Assembly (NCBI GenBank): GCA_026874595.1
Contig: CM049314.1
Coordinates: 62,105,300 to 62,169,299 of the forward strand
DNA: 64,000 nucleotides
Source of the DNA: Sipunculus nudus
Taxonomy: Eukaryota > Annelida > Sipuncula > Golfingiida > Sipunculidae
Direction of reading: 5' to 3'
The notes below the pieces were generated by a model. That model worked only from the letters and a program-made list of their open reading frames with translations, ran no database searches and had not been told where the DNA came from. This document shows, one piece after another, positions 32,642 through 46,472 of this stretch (the first letter of the stretch is position 1; every line of letters begins with the position of its first letter). Position numbers and translations under genes: made by a program.

Positions 32642-34308
32642 TATATATACGAGTCAGGCCACTGAAAATGGCCCCAGCCAGTGATCAGAATGGAAGTAGA
32701 TACAACACATGACATATATTTGTATCCTCATAATATTTAAGATTCTTAAAATTAACTATTGTCTACCAAAGTAAAAAAAAAAAAGGTATCATGAAATATA
32801 TGCAATAGCCAATCTGCGGTAAAGGCTCAATGTTAATTAATTAAGCCACTCCAGATTTGGCTTCTGTTTTAAATTTCATTTTGCACACTATTTAGCCAGC
32901 TAAACAGTGTTTTGTTATTTCCTGTAGGAATATAAATTTCAAATTTCACAAGAAAACATTGAATATCGTAAAACGTGTATTTTCGGACATCTTTTCATTT
33001 AATATGCCGAAGGCAAGGTGTGTAAATTTTACTAAATTACTAAATCCGTAAAATACTCTGATGGGTTACTATAATTATTATATCTATGAATAAATGATCA
33101 GTAAAATTGAATATGTACCTGAAGCTCACATGGAAACATTATAACCTGAAATGGGGACACCCAGTAAATAGATAAAATCACTGCCTTAGCAGATGGACAA
33201 ATAATTTTCCACATACAAAAATTACATATCATCGTGTAGGATTTTTGCAGCTGGGTTGAATGCCGTTAGAATTAAAGGCAGAGGACAAACTAAAAGGGCC
33301 TGGGGGCATTTTCAGTGGCCTTACCCATATAATGGCTTCTTGCCACCCCAGTTATAATGAACTGGTCGGAATATTCTCCTAACGTCTGACCGTTCCGGGC
33401 GTACTTGCAGCGCGATATAGACGATCCCATTTTAAGGTTGGGATGACGCAAGACATCAATTATAATGTTTATTCAGGCCCGTAGGTTATGCCTAAATTAA
33501 GGCAGAAAGAAAATGTTTTCAGAAATAACATTTAATTGGTATGTGGATATAATCACTGTATACATAAGTCATAGTTAAAAAAAAGGAAGTGGTAATGAAT
33601 ATATGTTTCTGATATTACCAATAAATTCAGAGTAGGCCTTTAGAAACATCAGAATTTCCTTTTACATGGAAAATTATACAAAAAAAATCAACGCAAGGCT
33701 AAACAAATATTGTGCTTGTGACAGAGGCATTTATGGAAACTTGGCCAGGAAAGGTAATGTGTTCAGATGACTGTCACTGAGGAATAGTTTATGAACGAGT
33801 TCATTCAAATTAAAAATTTTAACCCCTGCGGAGCTTGAAATTGACATTGGATTGAATGGACTGTGTGACCTCTGCACAGAGAGCCGCCAGTGATACATTG
33901 TAAAAGGTGGTAGTGCGGGGGTCCTGCCTGGAGAAAATCTGTAGGGCAAACACGTGTACACAAGTTTTGCCGTTCTAACCATTAGGCGTAATATTATAAA
34001 TAACACTGCTTGTAATCACTGAAAGGGTCATAAGGATAGTAATCTTCCATCGATATTTAAACTATGGGTGTTGGCGGTAAAAATAACACGTTTGAATGGT
34101 GTACGTCACTGGTATCATCAAATTCAAGTGATGGATGGTTTTTTGCGTGATGAATACCGACTCATTGTAGTAACTTTATTGTTGTTGTAAATGTATCAGG
34201 TTTTTTGTTATCCTGTCTCTGAAAAAGCGTATCAAAGGGAGAGAGCAGGGATGCGATTCATCATTCATATACAATCATATGATATAACAGGGGCTACATG
34301 CATGTATT

Positions 34309-35303
34309 AATGATAGTACTTAACGTGCTAGCTGCTCACATCGCCAAACAGCGGGATTCTATCTCCTGCAAAATGGAACACCGCTTATGACGTAACGCAC
34401 GTGCGAGGCAGAATCTTGTCAGTTTACCAGGTACAAAATGTCGTAAACAGCCCGCGAGTTTATTCTGGATTTTGATTTTTGTTCATTTCAAGCTATTCAT
34501 CTCGGGTATGTGGCATTTTTCCTGTCAGAAAATTAGGTCGCGTTCTCATTTAACTCTGTACCAAAAATCTTTGTTCGATCTCAATTCTTTTAAAAAAGAT
34601 CGCGAAAAAACAGTGTTTCACGGTTGGTGGAATGGATTACTTTTACAAAAAGAGTGCGAAAATTGTAATTTAGTGTGTTTGTACCAACATAAGTAATACA
34701 AGAAATAACAACAACATTAATAACTCATCTTCCAGACAGTCTCTAAGTCTGAAATAAAACATGACGTCCTTGTTCCGTCCTAACGCTGTGCCGTGTCAGA
34801 TGGCTTGTTTGTGAAGGCGATAATAAGTTACACACATTAGAATAACACAGTCTCTCCTACGCAGAGGAAATACCTGGGTAGTCCCCAGACTGGTACCCCG
34901 CTCCATCATGCTTGGCTAAGGGCCAGAATAGAGCGGGGCACCAGTCCCTGCAGGCCCCGGCACTCCCCGGCAATAGTCAGTCTCTAATTCCGAAGGTAGA
35001 CGAAGCTTTCCGACTAGCGTTTCTGTCACTAGGATACACGTGCGGCGGCAAACCGCGTGCTCGTAATCACACTAGCTCCTACTGGATTTGGATGTATGAT
35101 GTGTGTCAACGCGTCAAAACCGGCTCACCTGCATGTTTGTTAAATAGTAACGTCATAACTGTGATTCAACCAGCTTTAGGCCGAAGTTGATTGAATTGGC
35201 ACCTCTGCACCCTCAATGAAATGTTTTCCGTGTCAAAATCTTGAACGTTTCTTTTGTTTGAAGGCCTCAGTCCTTTGTGCTTTGGCCTGACGTTTCAGTC
35301 GGT
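34309..35303. other. ~1-kb segment absent from unit 1
   Basis: Present in units 2, 3 and 4 only. In unit 1 the flanks join at catgtatt|gatcacgcg. It contains a 74-codon plus-strand frame (34472-34696) and a 92-codon one (34912-35190), neither with recognisable domains. A strong hairpin lies at 34889-34945 and CRE-like text (tgacgtaacgcacgtgcg) at about 34388. The part next to the LINE ORF1 remnant may be more of that element. Either it was lost from unit 1 or inserted before units 2-4 were copied. Confidence 0.6.
34889..34945. repeat. 15-bp-stem GC-rich hairpin
   Basis: Actggtaccccgctc (34889-34903) pairs with gagcggggcaccagt (34931-34945) with one mismatch around a 27-base loop. It is also at 41811-41867 and 48731-48787. 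Confidence 0.8.
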
Positions 35304-36134
35304 AATCACGCGCTGTGAGGTCTTCAAACAGACGCAATGGTCCTTTGTTCATTGCGGTTTTAGCTCCTTTGACCAACGCATTTCGGACTTGGCGACTGAA
35401 AAGTCTCGCTATTATGTGTCGAGGAACACCAGTTTTTTATTCGCCAACTCTGTGTACATTTTCCAGCATATCTGTGATTCCCTGCATCGTGGTTTCCCCC
35501 AATAATTTCTCTCTTGCTATAATTTCAGCTACAATTTTTTTACAGCTCGTTTTTGTTTTCTTTCCCTCCTGATATCTTCATGTTATATTGACGTGAGTGT
35601 CTTTCAAGTTCATTCAGTTTATTCTCCATATTTTCTTCAAGTTTTTTAACTGTTTGGGACAGATTCATATTTTCTTTTACCAGGTTCTCCACGTCACATT
35701 TTTGTTTCATTTTCTGACAAAACACTTTCCAGCCGTTTTTCCATTTCACTTATTGACCCTTGTGAATGTTCTAAACTGTCAACTAGTTCTTCAACCTTCT
35801 TTTCTGATGTTTTACTTTCAGAGACCAAATTTGTAACCCGGTTCTCTAATTTTGCCACTTTATCTTATAATTTCCTTTCAAATTTGTATAATGCTTCTAA
35901 AAGTTCCTTAGTTCAATCATTTACTGTTTTGGCTATATACTGTTGGAGCGTGGCACTGGGGGCTGGACTCGGTTCACCGGGAAGGGATTGCTCACCTGGA
36001 TCGTCGTACGACATGACCGCTTCAGTGTGGTCAGACTTTCTCTGTTCATCATTTTCTCCCTGTACACTGACAAAACTATCCAGAGTATTATTCCCTTTAC
36101 TGTCCTTTTGTTTATTCTTCCTATTTTTTGGCAT
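35250..36134 (-). pseudogene. LINE ORF1 remnant, unit 2
   Basis: As in unit 1, starting MPKNRKNKQK at 36134, with LNELERHSRQYNMKISG at about 35600-35560. It extends further at the C-terminal side (LTARDYRLKRQAKAQ) than unit 1 before the similarity to ORF1 fades. Confidence 0.75.
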
Positions 36135-36677
36135 TTTTAAACAGTTTATGTCCGGGTAATCCTGAAAAACACCTGTTTAATAATCGTCACTGCCAGAGCT
36201 CAAGCATAGCGTGTCTGTTCACTGCGCCATGTCAAGCGGAAGTCCCACAATGACTAAACTTTATGCAGTATAAACTGATTAAACAATAAAAAATACTGAG
36301 ATTAAAAAAAGATTAATATGACAAGAGTGAATATGCAACTACGAATTAAGAACCCTGGTACCGGTAAAAGTCGTTTATACATATGAATCATATATCTTGT
36401 GTACAACTATGAAGCATTGCAGCTAATATGTGAGTCTAAAGTAACTTCTTGAAACCAAAAGTGTTTTGTATTAATAATTGCATACCACCTTGGTATATGC
36501 TGTAGCGTTATGTTGAGAAGGGTAGTGGGTCATTGGATATCACGCCCATGTACACGGGCGTTTGGGTACAGTTGTTTCTTTTGTTTAATTTACTATGCAC
36601 TCCATTCAAAAGATCGAGTACGTTTCTTTCAGCTAACTTTGTGTATAATACAAAATACGTGTCTTTATGCAATCCAG

Positions 36678-36787
36678 AGTTGGAGAGATGAATTTATCTT
36701 CTGGAACCCAAACAACTATGGAGGAATATCAAGAGTGATTTTGCCGGCAAAGGACGTTTGGAAACCGGAAGTTGTCGTTGAAAATAG
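36678..36787 (+). CDS. Cys-loop receptor exon, copy 2
   Basis: 110 bases with the same acceptor, donor and phases as copy 1. It encodes SWRDEFIFWNPNNYGGISRV then ILPAKDVWKPEVVVEN. The loop-A Trp is kept (WKPE), with Glu in the place where copy 1 and most relatives have Asp. Identical in protein sequence to copy 3. Confidence 0.85.
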
Positions 36788-37053
36788 GTATTTATTAAAC
36801 AGTGAAATTGGCTTACATTTCTTGTCAGTTTTGTATACCTTAAGACGGACAACCGCACTCCTTAACCCACCACATATGGCCCACAGACGAGCGACATGAA
36901 CTCATTAAACATCCGACGTTTGACTCAAATGGGTTTCACATGGCTCTTATCTAAATTGTTTCAAGATATTATAGTCTATAACCTCTAACATGAAAGGGTA
37001 GTTCGACTTGGCGTGATTAAAAAACCGGTATTTTACTGAGTGTATTTGCATCA

Positions 37054-37200
37054 CAGGGGCGTAGCCAGGACTGAGGGAGGGGAGCGGGCCATGATCAGTG
37101 GCGGATCCTGAAATTCGAAAACGGGGGGGGGGGGGGGTAGCGAAGCTAACATGTAATGGTACTATGAAAACTGTTATATATACAAGTATATATATATATA

Positions 37201-37233
<33 letters not shown>

Positions 37234-37991
37234 ACGTTATATATTTTAGTGTATGAAAATATATATTTTTTGTTTATTTTCAATTATGAAGGTTAGTTAC
37301 AGGTACATGGGGAGGGTACGTGACAGGGTATCCCACTCCCATATTGGGAAATTTTTTGAATATACTATGTAAAGAGGACATTTTGAAGCAATTTTCACAA
37401 AAAATGAGGATTTTCTGTTCCCTTATGTCTTTGCGTTAAGTAGTCAAACTGTAGAGAGGTTCAATATTAAATATTTATATTTCTTCAAAATTAGGATATA
37501 AAATTTCAGTCGTTTTCAAACAAGTCAACGGCACAAAGGCGCAATTACCTTTGTAACTTGCAAAATATTATCTTTTAAATGTAATGCTCGTAGTGAAATA
37601 ACTGATCAGTTGAATTTTTTTGTTAAACTTTGCATTTTACCGGGTTCCGTGGTCTCGACAGCACACTGGATTCCTAAGAGCACAGATCGCGAGTTCGAGT
37701 ACCGGTATCACCAGAGGAGCCGTAAGATTGTTCCCGGTCGACCCTAACCAGGGCCTGGTGCTCGACCGATCTGCAGCTGTTCATAAATATCCTTATACTC
37801 AACTAATAAATTTGAAAGTAATAAACTGCAGATAACTTAAATAAAGTCTAATTGTGTAATAATAATACGAAATATGAAAACGAAAATTAATCACGAAAAT
37901 GGGGAATTAGATAAAATGAGAAATATTGCAGCTCAACGGGGGGCCGCGCGCCGAAGGCGCCACCTCTGGACCCTCAACTGATAGCAAAAGC

Positions 37992-38038
<47 letters not shown>

Positions 38039-38134
38039 TATTAGATTAAGTGATTTTCCGAAAGGACGGCGAGCACTGGATGCGACCGGGGGGGGGCATG
38101 GCCCCCTGCGGCCCCCCCCTTGGCTACGCCCCTG
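37054..38134. mobile_element. Inverted-repeat DNA element, unit 2
   Basis: Same ends as the unit 1 copy and the same internal SINE (about 37640-37788). The TA run at 37998-38034 and the G-runs differ in length. The copy carries a short GC-rich insert, 'aacggggggccgcgcgccga' at about 37935, not seen in unit 1. Confidence 0.7.
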
Positions 38135-38636
38135 CATCACTAAATCATACTGCATGCCAGAGGATGATTAACAGATGGTTTAATCAAGCATTGTCTCCCG
38201 GGGTTCTGAGATACCCTTAATCATACTCTTGACATGTAATCTAGTCTTTAGCTTATCGGTTCATTAAACCAGTTCATTACACATGCAAAACAATTATCTC
38301 GGATTTGGTACACGTTTCAGCATCTTAAATCATGCATAAATATTTAAATTTTAATATTAGTGCAATTATATTAACAAACAGGTAAAGAAATGACAAATCA
38401 AGTTTGTTTGTGAGAAAAAGAAAGCACTCTTCTCTCTCTCTCTCAGAAAAAAATCATTTACAAATGATATGATACCGAATTGTAAATATTTTATTATGAA
38501 ACGAGAATGGTACGGTTTCAACAATACACGAACATCTTGCGAGGTCTTTTGATTAAGTCTCCTGTAACATTTCTACAGTCTAACTTCAGGCCAAATCGGA
38601 CGGATGCGACAAAGCCTTTTAAATCCAGAGACAACT

Positions 38637-39156
38637 CTAATGTTTATTTGTAAGCAAGGCACTGTCAAGAAATTTATCGTGATTCAGGTTCTTTCGGTCT
38701 TTCAAGTTGTTCAGGAGACCCAGCTGAGCTCCGATATCAAATATTGAATATTTCCCGTCTTTTAACGTAGTACACAGAGCCCTGGTCATGGCCAGGCAGG
38801 CAGTTTCATTCATGTAGCATGTTGTCCAACTTGTCATTATATAATACATCCGACATAAAAGGCATAATTATCCTAAAGTGACGCAATTTATATTGCTTAT
38901 TTTTATCCACGTATCATATGTGTCTGAAGAACATTATTCATCATTGTTACCAGAGCCTAAGGTAAATTCACTAAACAGCAGGGAATCCTATTCTAAGATG
39001 AGCTATTATATTTTGACAACTTGTAATACGTGGGTAGTACCCTAGTGTCATTGGAGGCGATGTAGGCATCATGGCCCCATGGCAGCACAAACTGTTGGTA
39101 ACAAAGCTAGGATTCCAAATTAAGAAAATGAAAAGCACCGTCCGTTTAAAAGTCAT
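38637..39156 (-). CDS. Two minus-strand ORFs, unit 3
   Basis: The signal-peptide-like ORF lies at 39156-38971 and the second ORF at 38849-38637. Both are identical in protein sequence to those of unit 2. Confidence 0.25.
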
Positions 39157-39485
39157 GGTATTGATTTCACAAAATGAATTGTGATTTCAACATAAAAGAA
39201 CTGGCACATTTATAATATATCAATGTGTCAAACCCCTTTTTTAAATATTGGACTGTTCTAGCCGAGCTGAAACATGGTCCTATGAAGTTCGATCATTTGT
39301 TTATACATCGCCAATACTTTTCATGTCCTTGTGACCATGTACAAAATTGGGTTGACGCATCTTCACCCATTGTTTAATGGAAATGTTACTAATTTTCCTC
39401 CAAATAAAGTTTGATGAACAGGATATGGTGAAACACGTTTCGTTTGTTTATACAGAATGAGGTTGCCGGGCTCTATTTTAACCAC

Positions 39486-39563
<78 letters not shown>

Positions 39564-42171
39564 TATATATATACGAGTCAGGCCACTGAAAATGGCCCCA
39601 GCCAGTGATCAGAATGGAAGTAGATACAACACATGACATATATTTGTATCCTCATAATATTTAAGATTCTTAAAATTAACTATTGTCTACCAAAGTAAAA
39701 AAAAAAAAGGTATCATGAAATATATGCAATAGCCAATCTGCGGTAAAGGCTCAATGTTAATTAATTAAGCCACTCCAGATTTGGCTTCTGTTTTAAATTT
39801 CATTTTGCACACTATTTAGCCAGCTAAACAGTGTTTTGTTATTTCCTGTAGGAATATAAATTTCAAATTTCACAAGAAAACATTGAATATCGTAAAACGT
39901 GTATTTTCGGACATCTTTTCATTTAATATGCCGAAGGCAAGGTGTGTAAATTTTACTAAATTACTAAATCCGTAAAATACTCTGATGGGTTACTATAATT
40001 ATTATATCTATGAATAAATGATCAGTAAAATTGAATATGTACCTGAAGCTCACATGGAAACATTATAACCTGAAATGGGGACACCCAGTAAATAGATAAA
40101 ATCACTGCCTTAGCAGATGAACAAATAATTTTCCACATACAAAAATTATATCATCGTGCAGGATTTTTCCAGCTGGGTTGAATGCCGTTAGAATTAAAGG
40201 CAGAGGGCAAACTAAAAGGGCCTGGGGGCATTTTCAGTGGCCTTACCCATATAATGGCTTCTTGCCAACCCACTTATAATGAACTGGTCGGAATATTCTC
40301 CTAACGTCTGACCGTTCCGGGCGTACTTGCAGCGCGATATAGACGATCCCATTTTAAGGTTGGGATGACGCAAGACATCAATTATAATGTTTATTCAGGC
40401 CCGTAGGTTATGCCTAAATTAAGGCAGAAAGAAAATGTTTTCAGAAATAACATTTAATTGGTATGTGGATATAATCACTGTATACATAAGTCATAGTTAA
40501 AAAAAAGGAAGTGGTAATGAATATATGTTTCTGATATTACCAATAAATTCAGAGTAGGCCTTTAGAAACATCAGAATTTCCTTTTACATGGAAAATTATA
40601 CAAAAAAAATCAACGCAAGGCTAAACAAATATTGTGCTTGTGACAGAGGCATTTATGGAAACTTGGCCAGGAAAGGTAATGTGTTCAGATGACTGTCACT
40701 GAGGAATAGTTTATGAACGAGTTCATTCAAATTAAAAATTTTAACCCCTGCGGAGCTTGAAATTGACATTGGATTGAATGGACTGTGTGACCTCTGCACA
40801 GAGAGCCGCCAGTGATACATTGTAAAAGGTGGTAGTGCGGGGGTCCTGCCTGGAGAAAATCTGTAGGGCAAACACGTGTACACAAGTTTTGCCGTTCTAA
40901 CCATTAGGCGTAATATTGTAAATAACACTGCTTGTAATCACTGAAAGGGTCATAAGGATAGTAATCTTCCATCGATATTTAAACTATGGGTGTTGGCGGT
41001 AAAAATAACACGTTTGAATGGTGTACGTCACTGGTATCATCAAATTCAAGTGATGGATGGTTTTTTGCGTGATGAATACCGACTCATTGTAGTAACTTTA
41101 TTGTTGTTGTAAATGTATCAGGTTTTTTGTTATCCTGTCTCTGAAAAAGCGTATCAAAGGGAGAGAGCAGGGATGCGATTCATCATTCATATACAATCAT
41201 ATGATATAACAGGGGCTACATGCATGTATTAATGATAGTACTTAACGTGCTAGCTGCTCACATCGCCAAACAGCGGGATTCTATCTCCTGCAAAATGGAA
41301 CACCGCTTATGACGTAACGCACGTGCGAGGCAGAATCTTGTCAGTTTACCAGGTACAAAATGTCGTAATCAGCCCGCGAGTTTATTCTGGATTTTGATTT
41401 TTGTTCATTTCAAGCTATTCATCTCGGGTATGTGGCATTTTTCCTGTCAGAAAATTAGGTCGCGTTCTCATTTAACTCTGTACCAAAAATCTTTGTTCGA
41501 TCTCAATTCTTTTAAAAAAGATCGCGAAAAAACAGTGTTTCACTGTTGGTGGAATGGACTACAGTTACAAAAAGAGTGCGAAAATTGTAATTTAGTGTGT
41601 TTGTACCAACATAAGTAATACAAGAAATAACAACAACATTAATAACTCATCTTCCAGACAGTCTCTAAGTCTGAAATAAAACATGACGTCCTTGTTCCGT
41701 CGTAACGCTGTGCCGTGTCAGATGGCTTGTTTGTGAAGGCGATAATAAGTTACACACATTAGAATAACACAGTCTCTCCTACGCAGAGGAAATACCTGGG
41801 TAGTCCCCAGACTGGTACCCCGCTCCATCATGCTTGGCTAAGGGCCAGAATAGAGCGGGGCACCAGTCCCTGCAGGCCCCGGCACTCCCCGGCAATAGTC
41901 AGTCTCTAATTCCGAAGGTAGACGAAGCTTTCCGACTAGCGTTTCTGTCACTAGGATACACGTGCGGCGGCAAACCGCGTGCTCGTAATCACACTAGCTC
42001 CTACTGGATTTGGATGTATGATGTGTGTCAACGCGTCAAAACCGGCTCACCTGCATGTTTGTTAAATAGTAACGTCATAACTGTGATTCAACCAGCTTTA
42101 GGCCGAAGTTGATTGAATTGGCACCTCTGCACCCTCAATGAAATGTTTTCCGTGTCAAAATCTTGAACGTT

Positions 42172-43056
42172 TCTTTTGTTTGAAGGCCTCAGTCCTTTGT
42201 GCTTTGGCCTGACGTTTCAGTCGGTAATCACGCGCTGTGAGGTCTTCAAACAGACGCAATGGTCCTTTGTTCATTGCGGTTTTAGCTCCTTTGACCAACG
42301 CATTTCGGACTTGGCGACTGAAAAGTCTCGCTATTATGTGTCGAGGAACACCAGTTTTTTATTCGCCAACTCTGTGTACATTTTCCAGCATATCTGTGAT
42401 TCCCTGCATCGTGGTTTCCCCCAATAATTTCTCTCTTGCTATAATTTCAGCTACAATTTTTTTACAGCTCGTTTTTGTTTTCTTTCCCTCCTGATATCTT
42501 CATGTTATATTGACGTGAGTGTCTTTCAAGTTCATTCAGTTTATTCTCCATATTTTCTTCAAGTTTTTTAACTGTTTGGGACAGATTCATATTTTCTTTT
42601 ACCAGGTTCTCCACGTCACATTTTTGTTTCATTTTCTGACAAAACACTTTCCAGCCGTTTTTCCATTTCACTTATTGACCCTTGTGAATGTTCTAAACTG
42701 TCAACTAGTTCTTCAACCTTCTTTTCTGATGTTTTACTTTCAGAGACCAAATTTGTAACCCGGTTCTCTAATTTTGCCACTTTATCTTATAATTTCCTTT
42801 CAAATTTGTATAATGCTTCTAAAAGTTCCTTAGTTCAATCATTTACTGTTTTGGCTATATACTGTTGGAGCGTGGCACTGGGGGCTGGACTCGGTTCACC
42901 GGGAAGGGATTGCTCACCTGGATCGTCGTACGACATGACCGCTTCAGTGTGGTCAGACTTTCTCTGTTCATCATTTTCTCCCTGTACACTGACAAAACTA
43001 TCCAGAGTATTATTCCCTTTACTGTCCTTTTGTTTATTCTTCCTATTTTTTGGCAT
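42172..43056 (-). pseudogene. LINE ORF1 remnant, unit 3
   Basis: Same broken frame as in unit 2, including the same stop after YIAKTVND. The inactivation therefore predates the duplication. Confidence 0.75.
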
Positions 43057-43599
43057 TTTTAAACAGTTTATGTCCGGGTAATCCTGAAAAACACCTGTTT
43101 AATAATCGTCACTGCCAGAGCTCAAGCATAGCGTGTCTGTTCACTGCGCCATGTCAAGCGGAAGTCCCACAATGACTAAACTTTATGCAGTATAAACTGA
43201 TTAAACAATAAAAAATACTGAGATTAAAAAAAGATTAATATGACAAGAGTGAATATGCAACTACGAATTAAGAACCCTGGTACCGGTAAAAGTCGTTTAT
43301 ACATATGAATCATATATCTTGTGTACAACTATGAAGCATTGCAGCTAATATGTGAGTCTAAAGTAACTTCTTGAAACCAAAAGTGTTTTGTATTAATAAT
43401 TGCATACCACCTTGGTATATGCTGTAGCGTTATGTTGAGAAGGGTAGTGGGTCATTGGATATCACGCCCATGTACACGGGCGTTTGGGTACAGTTGTTTC
43501 TTTTGTTTAATTTACTATGCACTCCATTCAAAAGATCGAGTACGTTTCTTTCAGCTAACTTTGTGTATAATACAAAATACGTGTCTTTATGCAATCCAG

Positions 43600-43709
43600 A
43601 GTTGGAGAGATGAATTTATCTTCTGGAACCCAAACAACTATGGAGGAATATCAAGAGTGATTTTGCCGGCAAAGGACGTTTGGAAACCGGAAGTTGTCGT
43701 TGAAAATAG
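43600..43709 (+). CDS. Cys-loop receptor exon, copy 3
   Basis: 110 bases, identical in protein sequence to copy 2, with intact acceptor and donor. No base in the exon distinguishes its product from copy 2. Confidence 0.85.
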
Positions 43710-43975
43710 GTATTTATTAAACAGTGAAATTGGCTTACATTTCTTGTCAGTTTTGTATACCTTAAGACGGACAACCGCACTCCTTAACCCACCACATATG
43801 GCCCACAGACGAGCGACATGAACTCATTAAACATCCGACGTTTGACTCAAATGGGTTTCACATGGCTCTTATCTAAATTGTTTCAAGATATTATAGTCTA
43901 TAACCTCTAACATGAAAGGGTAGTTCGACTTGGCGTGATTAAAAAACCGGTATTTTACTGAGTGTATTTGCATCA

Positions 43976-44127
43976 CAGGGGCGTAGCCAGGACTGAGGGA
44001 GGGGAGCGGGCCATGATCAGTGGCGGATCCTGAAATTCGAAAACGGGGGGGGGGGGGGGGGGGGTAGCGAAGCTAACATGTAATGGTACTATGAAAACTG
44101 TTATATATACAAGTATATATATATATA

Positions 44128-44160
<33 letters not shown>

Positions 44161-44918
44161 ACGTTATATATTTTAGTGTATGAAAATATATATTTTTTGT
44201 TTATTTTCAATTATGAAGGTTAGTTACAGGTACATGGGGAGGGTACGTGACAGGGTATCCCACTCCCATATTGGGAAATTTTTTGAATATACTATGTAAA
44301 GAGGACATTTTGAAGCAATTTTCACAAAAAATGAGGATTTTCTGTTCCCTTATGTCTTTGCGTTAAGTAGTCAAACTGTAGAGAGGTTCAATATTAAATA
44401 TTTATATTTCTTCAAAATTAGGATATAAAATTTCAGTCGTTTTCAAACAAGTCAACGGCACAAAGGCGCAATTACCTTTGTAACTTGCAAAATATTATCT
44501 TTTAAATGTAATGCTCGTAGTGAAATAACTGATCAGTTGAATTTTTTTGTTAAACTTTGCATTTTACCGGGTTCCGTGGTCTCGACAGCACACTGGATTC
44601 CTAAGAGCACAGATCGCGAGTTCGAGTACCGGTATCACCAGAGGAGCCGTAAGATTGTTCCCGGTCGACCCTAACCAGGGCCTGGTGCTCGACCGATCTG
44701 CAGCTGTTCATAAATATCCTTATACTCAACTAATAAATTTGAAAGTAATAAACTGCAGATAACTTAAATAAAGTCTAATTGTGTAATAATAATACGAAAT
44801 ATGAAAACGAAAATTAATCACGAAAATGGGGAATTAGATAAAATGAGAAATATTGCAGCTCAACGGGGGGCCGCGCGCCGAAGGCGCCACCTCTGGACCC
44901 TCAACTGATAGCAAAAGC

Positions 44919-44967
<49 letters not shown>

Positions 44968-45065
44968 TATTAGATTAAGTGATTTTCCGAAAGGACGGCG
45001 AGCACTGGATGCGACCGGGGGGGGGGGGCATGGCCCCCTGCGGCCCCCCCTTGGCTACGCCCCTG
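43976..45065. mobile_element. Inverted-repeat DNA element, unit 3
   Basis: As in unit 2, with about 20 Gs in the left G-run. SINE at about 44567-44715. Confidence 0.7.
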
Positions 45066-45567
45066 CATCACTAAATCAAACTGCATGCCAGAGGATGATT
45101 AACAGATGGTTTAATCAAGCATTGTCTCCCGGGGTTCTGAGATACCCTTAATCATACTCTTGACATGTAATCTAGTCTTTAGCTTATCGGTTCATTAAAC
45201 CAGTTCATTACACATGCAAAACAATTATCTCGGATTTGGTACACGTTTCAGCATCTTAAATCATGCATAAATATTTAAATTTTAATATTAGTGCAATTAT
45301 ATTAACAAACAGGTAAAGAAATGACAAATCAAGTTTGTTTGTGAGAAAAAGAAAGCACTCTTCTCTCTCTCTCTCAGAAAAAAATCATTTACAAATGATA
45401 TGATACCGAATTGTAAATATTTTATTATGAAACGAGAATGGTACGGTTTCAACAATACACGAACATCTTGCGAGGTCTTTTGATTAAGTCTCCTGTAACA
45501 TTTCTACAGTCTAACTTCAGGCCAAATCGGACGGATGCGACAAAGCCTTTTAAATCCAGAGACAACT

Positions 45568-46087
45568 CTAATGTTTATTTGTAAGCAAGGCACTGTCAAG
45601 AAATTTATCGTGATTCAGGTTCTTTCGGTCTTTCAAGTTGTTCAGGAGACCCAGCTGAGCTCCGATATCAAATATTGAATATTTCCCGTCTTTTAACGTA
45701 GTACACAGAGCCCTGGTCATGGCCAGGCAGGCAGTTTCATTCATGTAGCATGTTGTCCAACTTGTCATTATATAATACATCCGACATAAAAGGCATAATT
45801 ATCCTAAAGTGACGCAATTTATATTGCTTATTTTTATCCACGTATCATATGTGTCTGAAGAACATTATTCATCATTGTTACCAGAGCCTAAGGTAAATTC
45901 ACTAAACAGCAGGGAATCCTATTCTAAGATGAGCTATTATATTTTGACAACTTGTAATACGTGGGTAGTACCCTAGTGTCATTGGAGGCGATGTAGGCAT
46001 CATGGCCCCATGGCAGCACAAACTGTTGGTAACAAAGCTAGGATTCCAAATTAAGAAAATGAAAAGCACCGTCCGTTTAAAAGTCAT
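45568..46087 (-). CDS. Two minus-strand ORFs, unit 4
   Basis: The signal-peptide-like ORF is at 46087-45902 and the second ORF at 45780-45568, both unchanged from units 2 and 3. Confidence 0.25.
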
Positions 46088-46422
46088 GGTATTGATTTCA
46101 CAAAATGAATTGTGATTTCAACATAAAAGAACTGGCACATTTATAATATATCAATGTGTCAAACCCCTTTTTTAAATATTGGACTGTTCTAGCCGAGCTG
46201 AAACATGGTCCTATGAAGTTCGATCATTTGTTTATACATCGCCAATACTTTTCATGTCCTTGTGACCATGTACAAAATTGGGTTGACGCATCTTCACCCA
46301 TTGTTTAATGGAAATGTTACTAATTTTCCTCCAAATAAAGTTTGATGAACAGGATATGGTGAAACACGTTTCGTTTGTTTATACAGAATGAGGTTGCCGG
46401 GCTCTATTTTAACCACTTCATA

Positions 46423-46472
<50 letters not shown>

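Larger units (their letters stand above)
31809..38708 (+). repeat. Tandem array unit 2 (6.90 kb)
   Basis: Nearly identical to units 3 and 4, apart from microsatellite and G-run lengths and scattered single-base differences. Order: minus-strand ORFs, TA run, spacer with two possible minus-strand exons, ~1-kb segment absent from unit 1, LINE ORF1 remnant, receptor exon, inverted-repeat element with SINE, spacer. Confidence 0.95.
38709..45639 (+). repeat. Tandem array unit 3 (6.93 kb)
   Basis: Gene-sized repeat collinear with unit 2. The TA run at 39489-39573 is longer than in unit 2. Confidence 0.95.

Noticed and set aside
34999-35040. A stretch reading VDEAFRLAFLSLG, considered as the missing 45-base receptor exon (VDE...Q...W)
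   Set aside because: It lacks the conserved Gln and Trp, is not bounded by splice sites in the right phase, and lies in the segment missing from unit 1.
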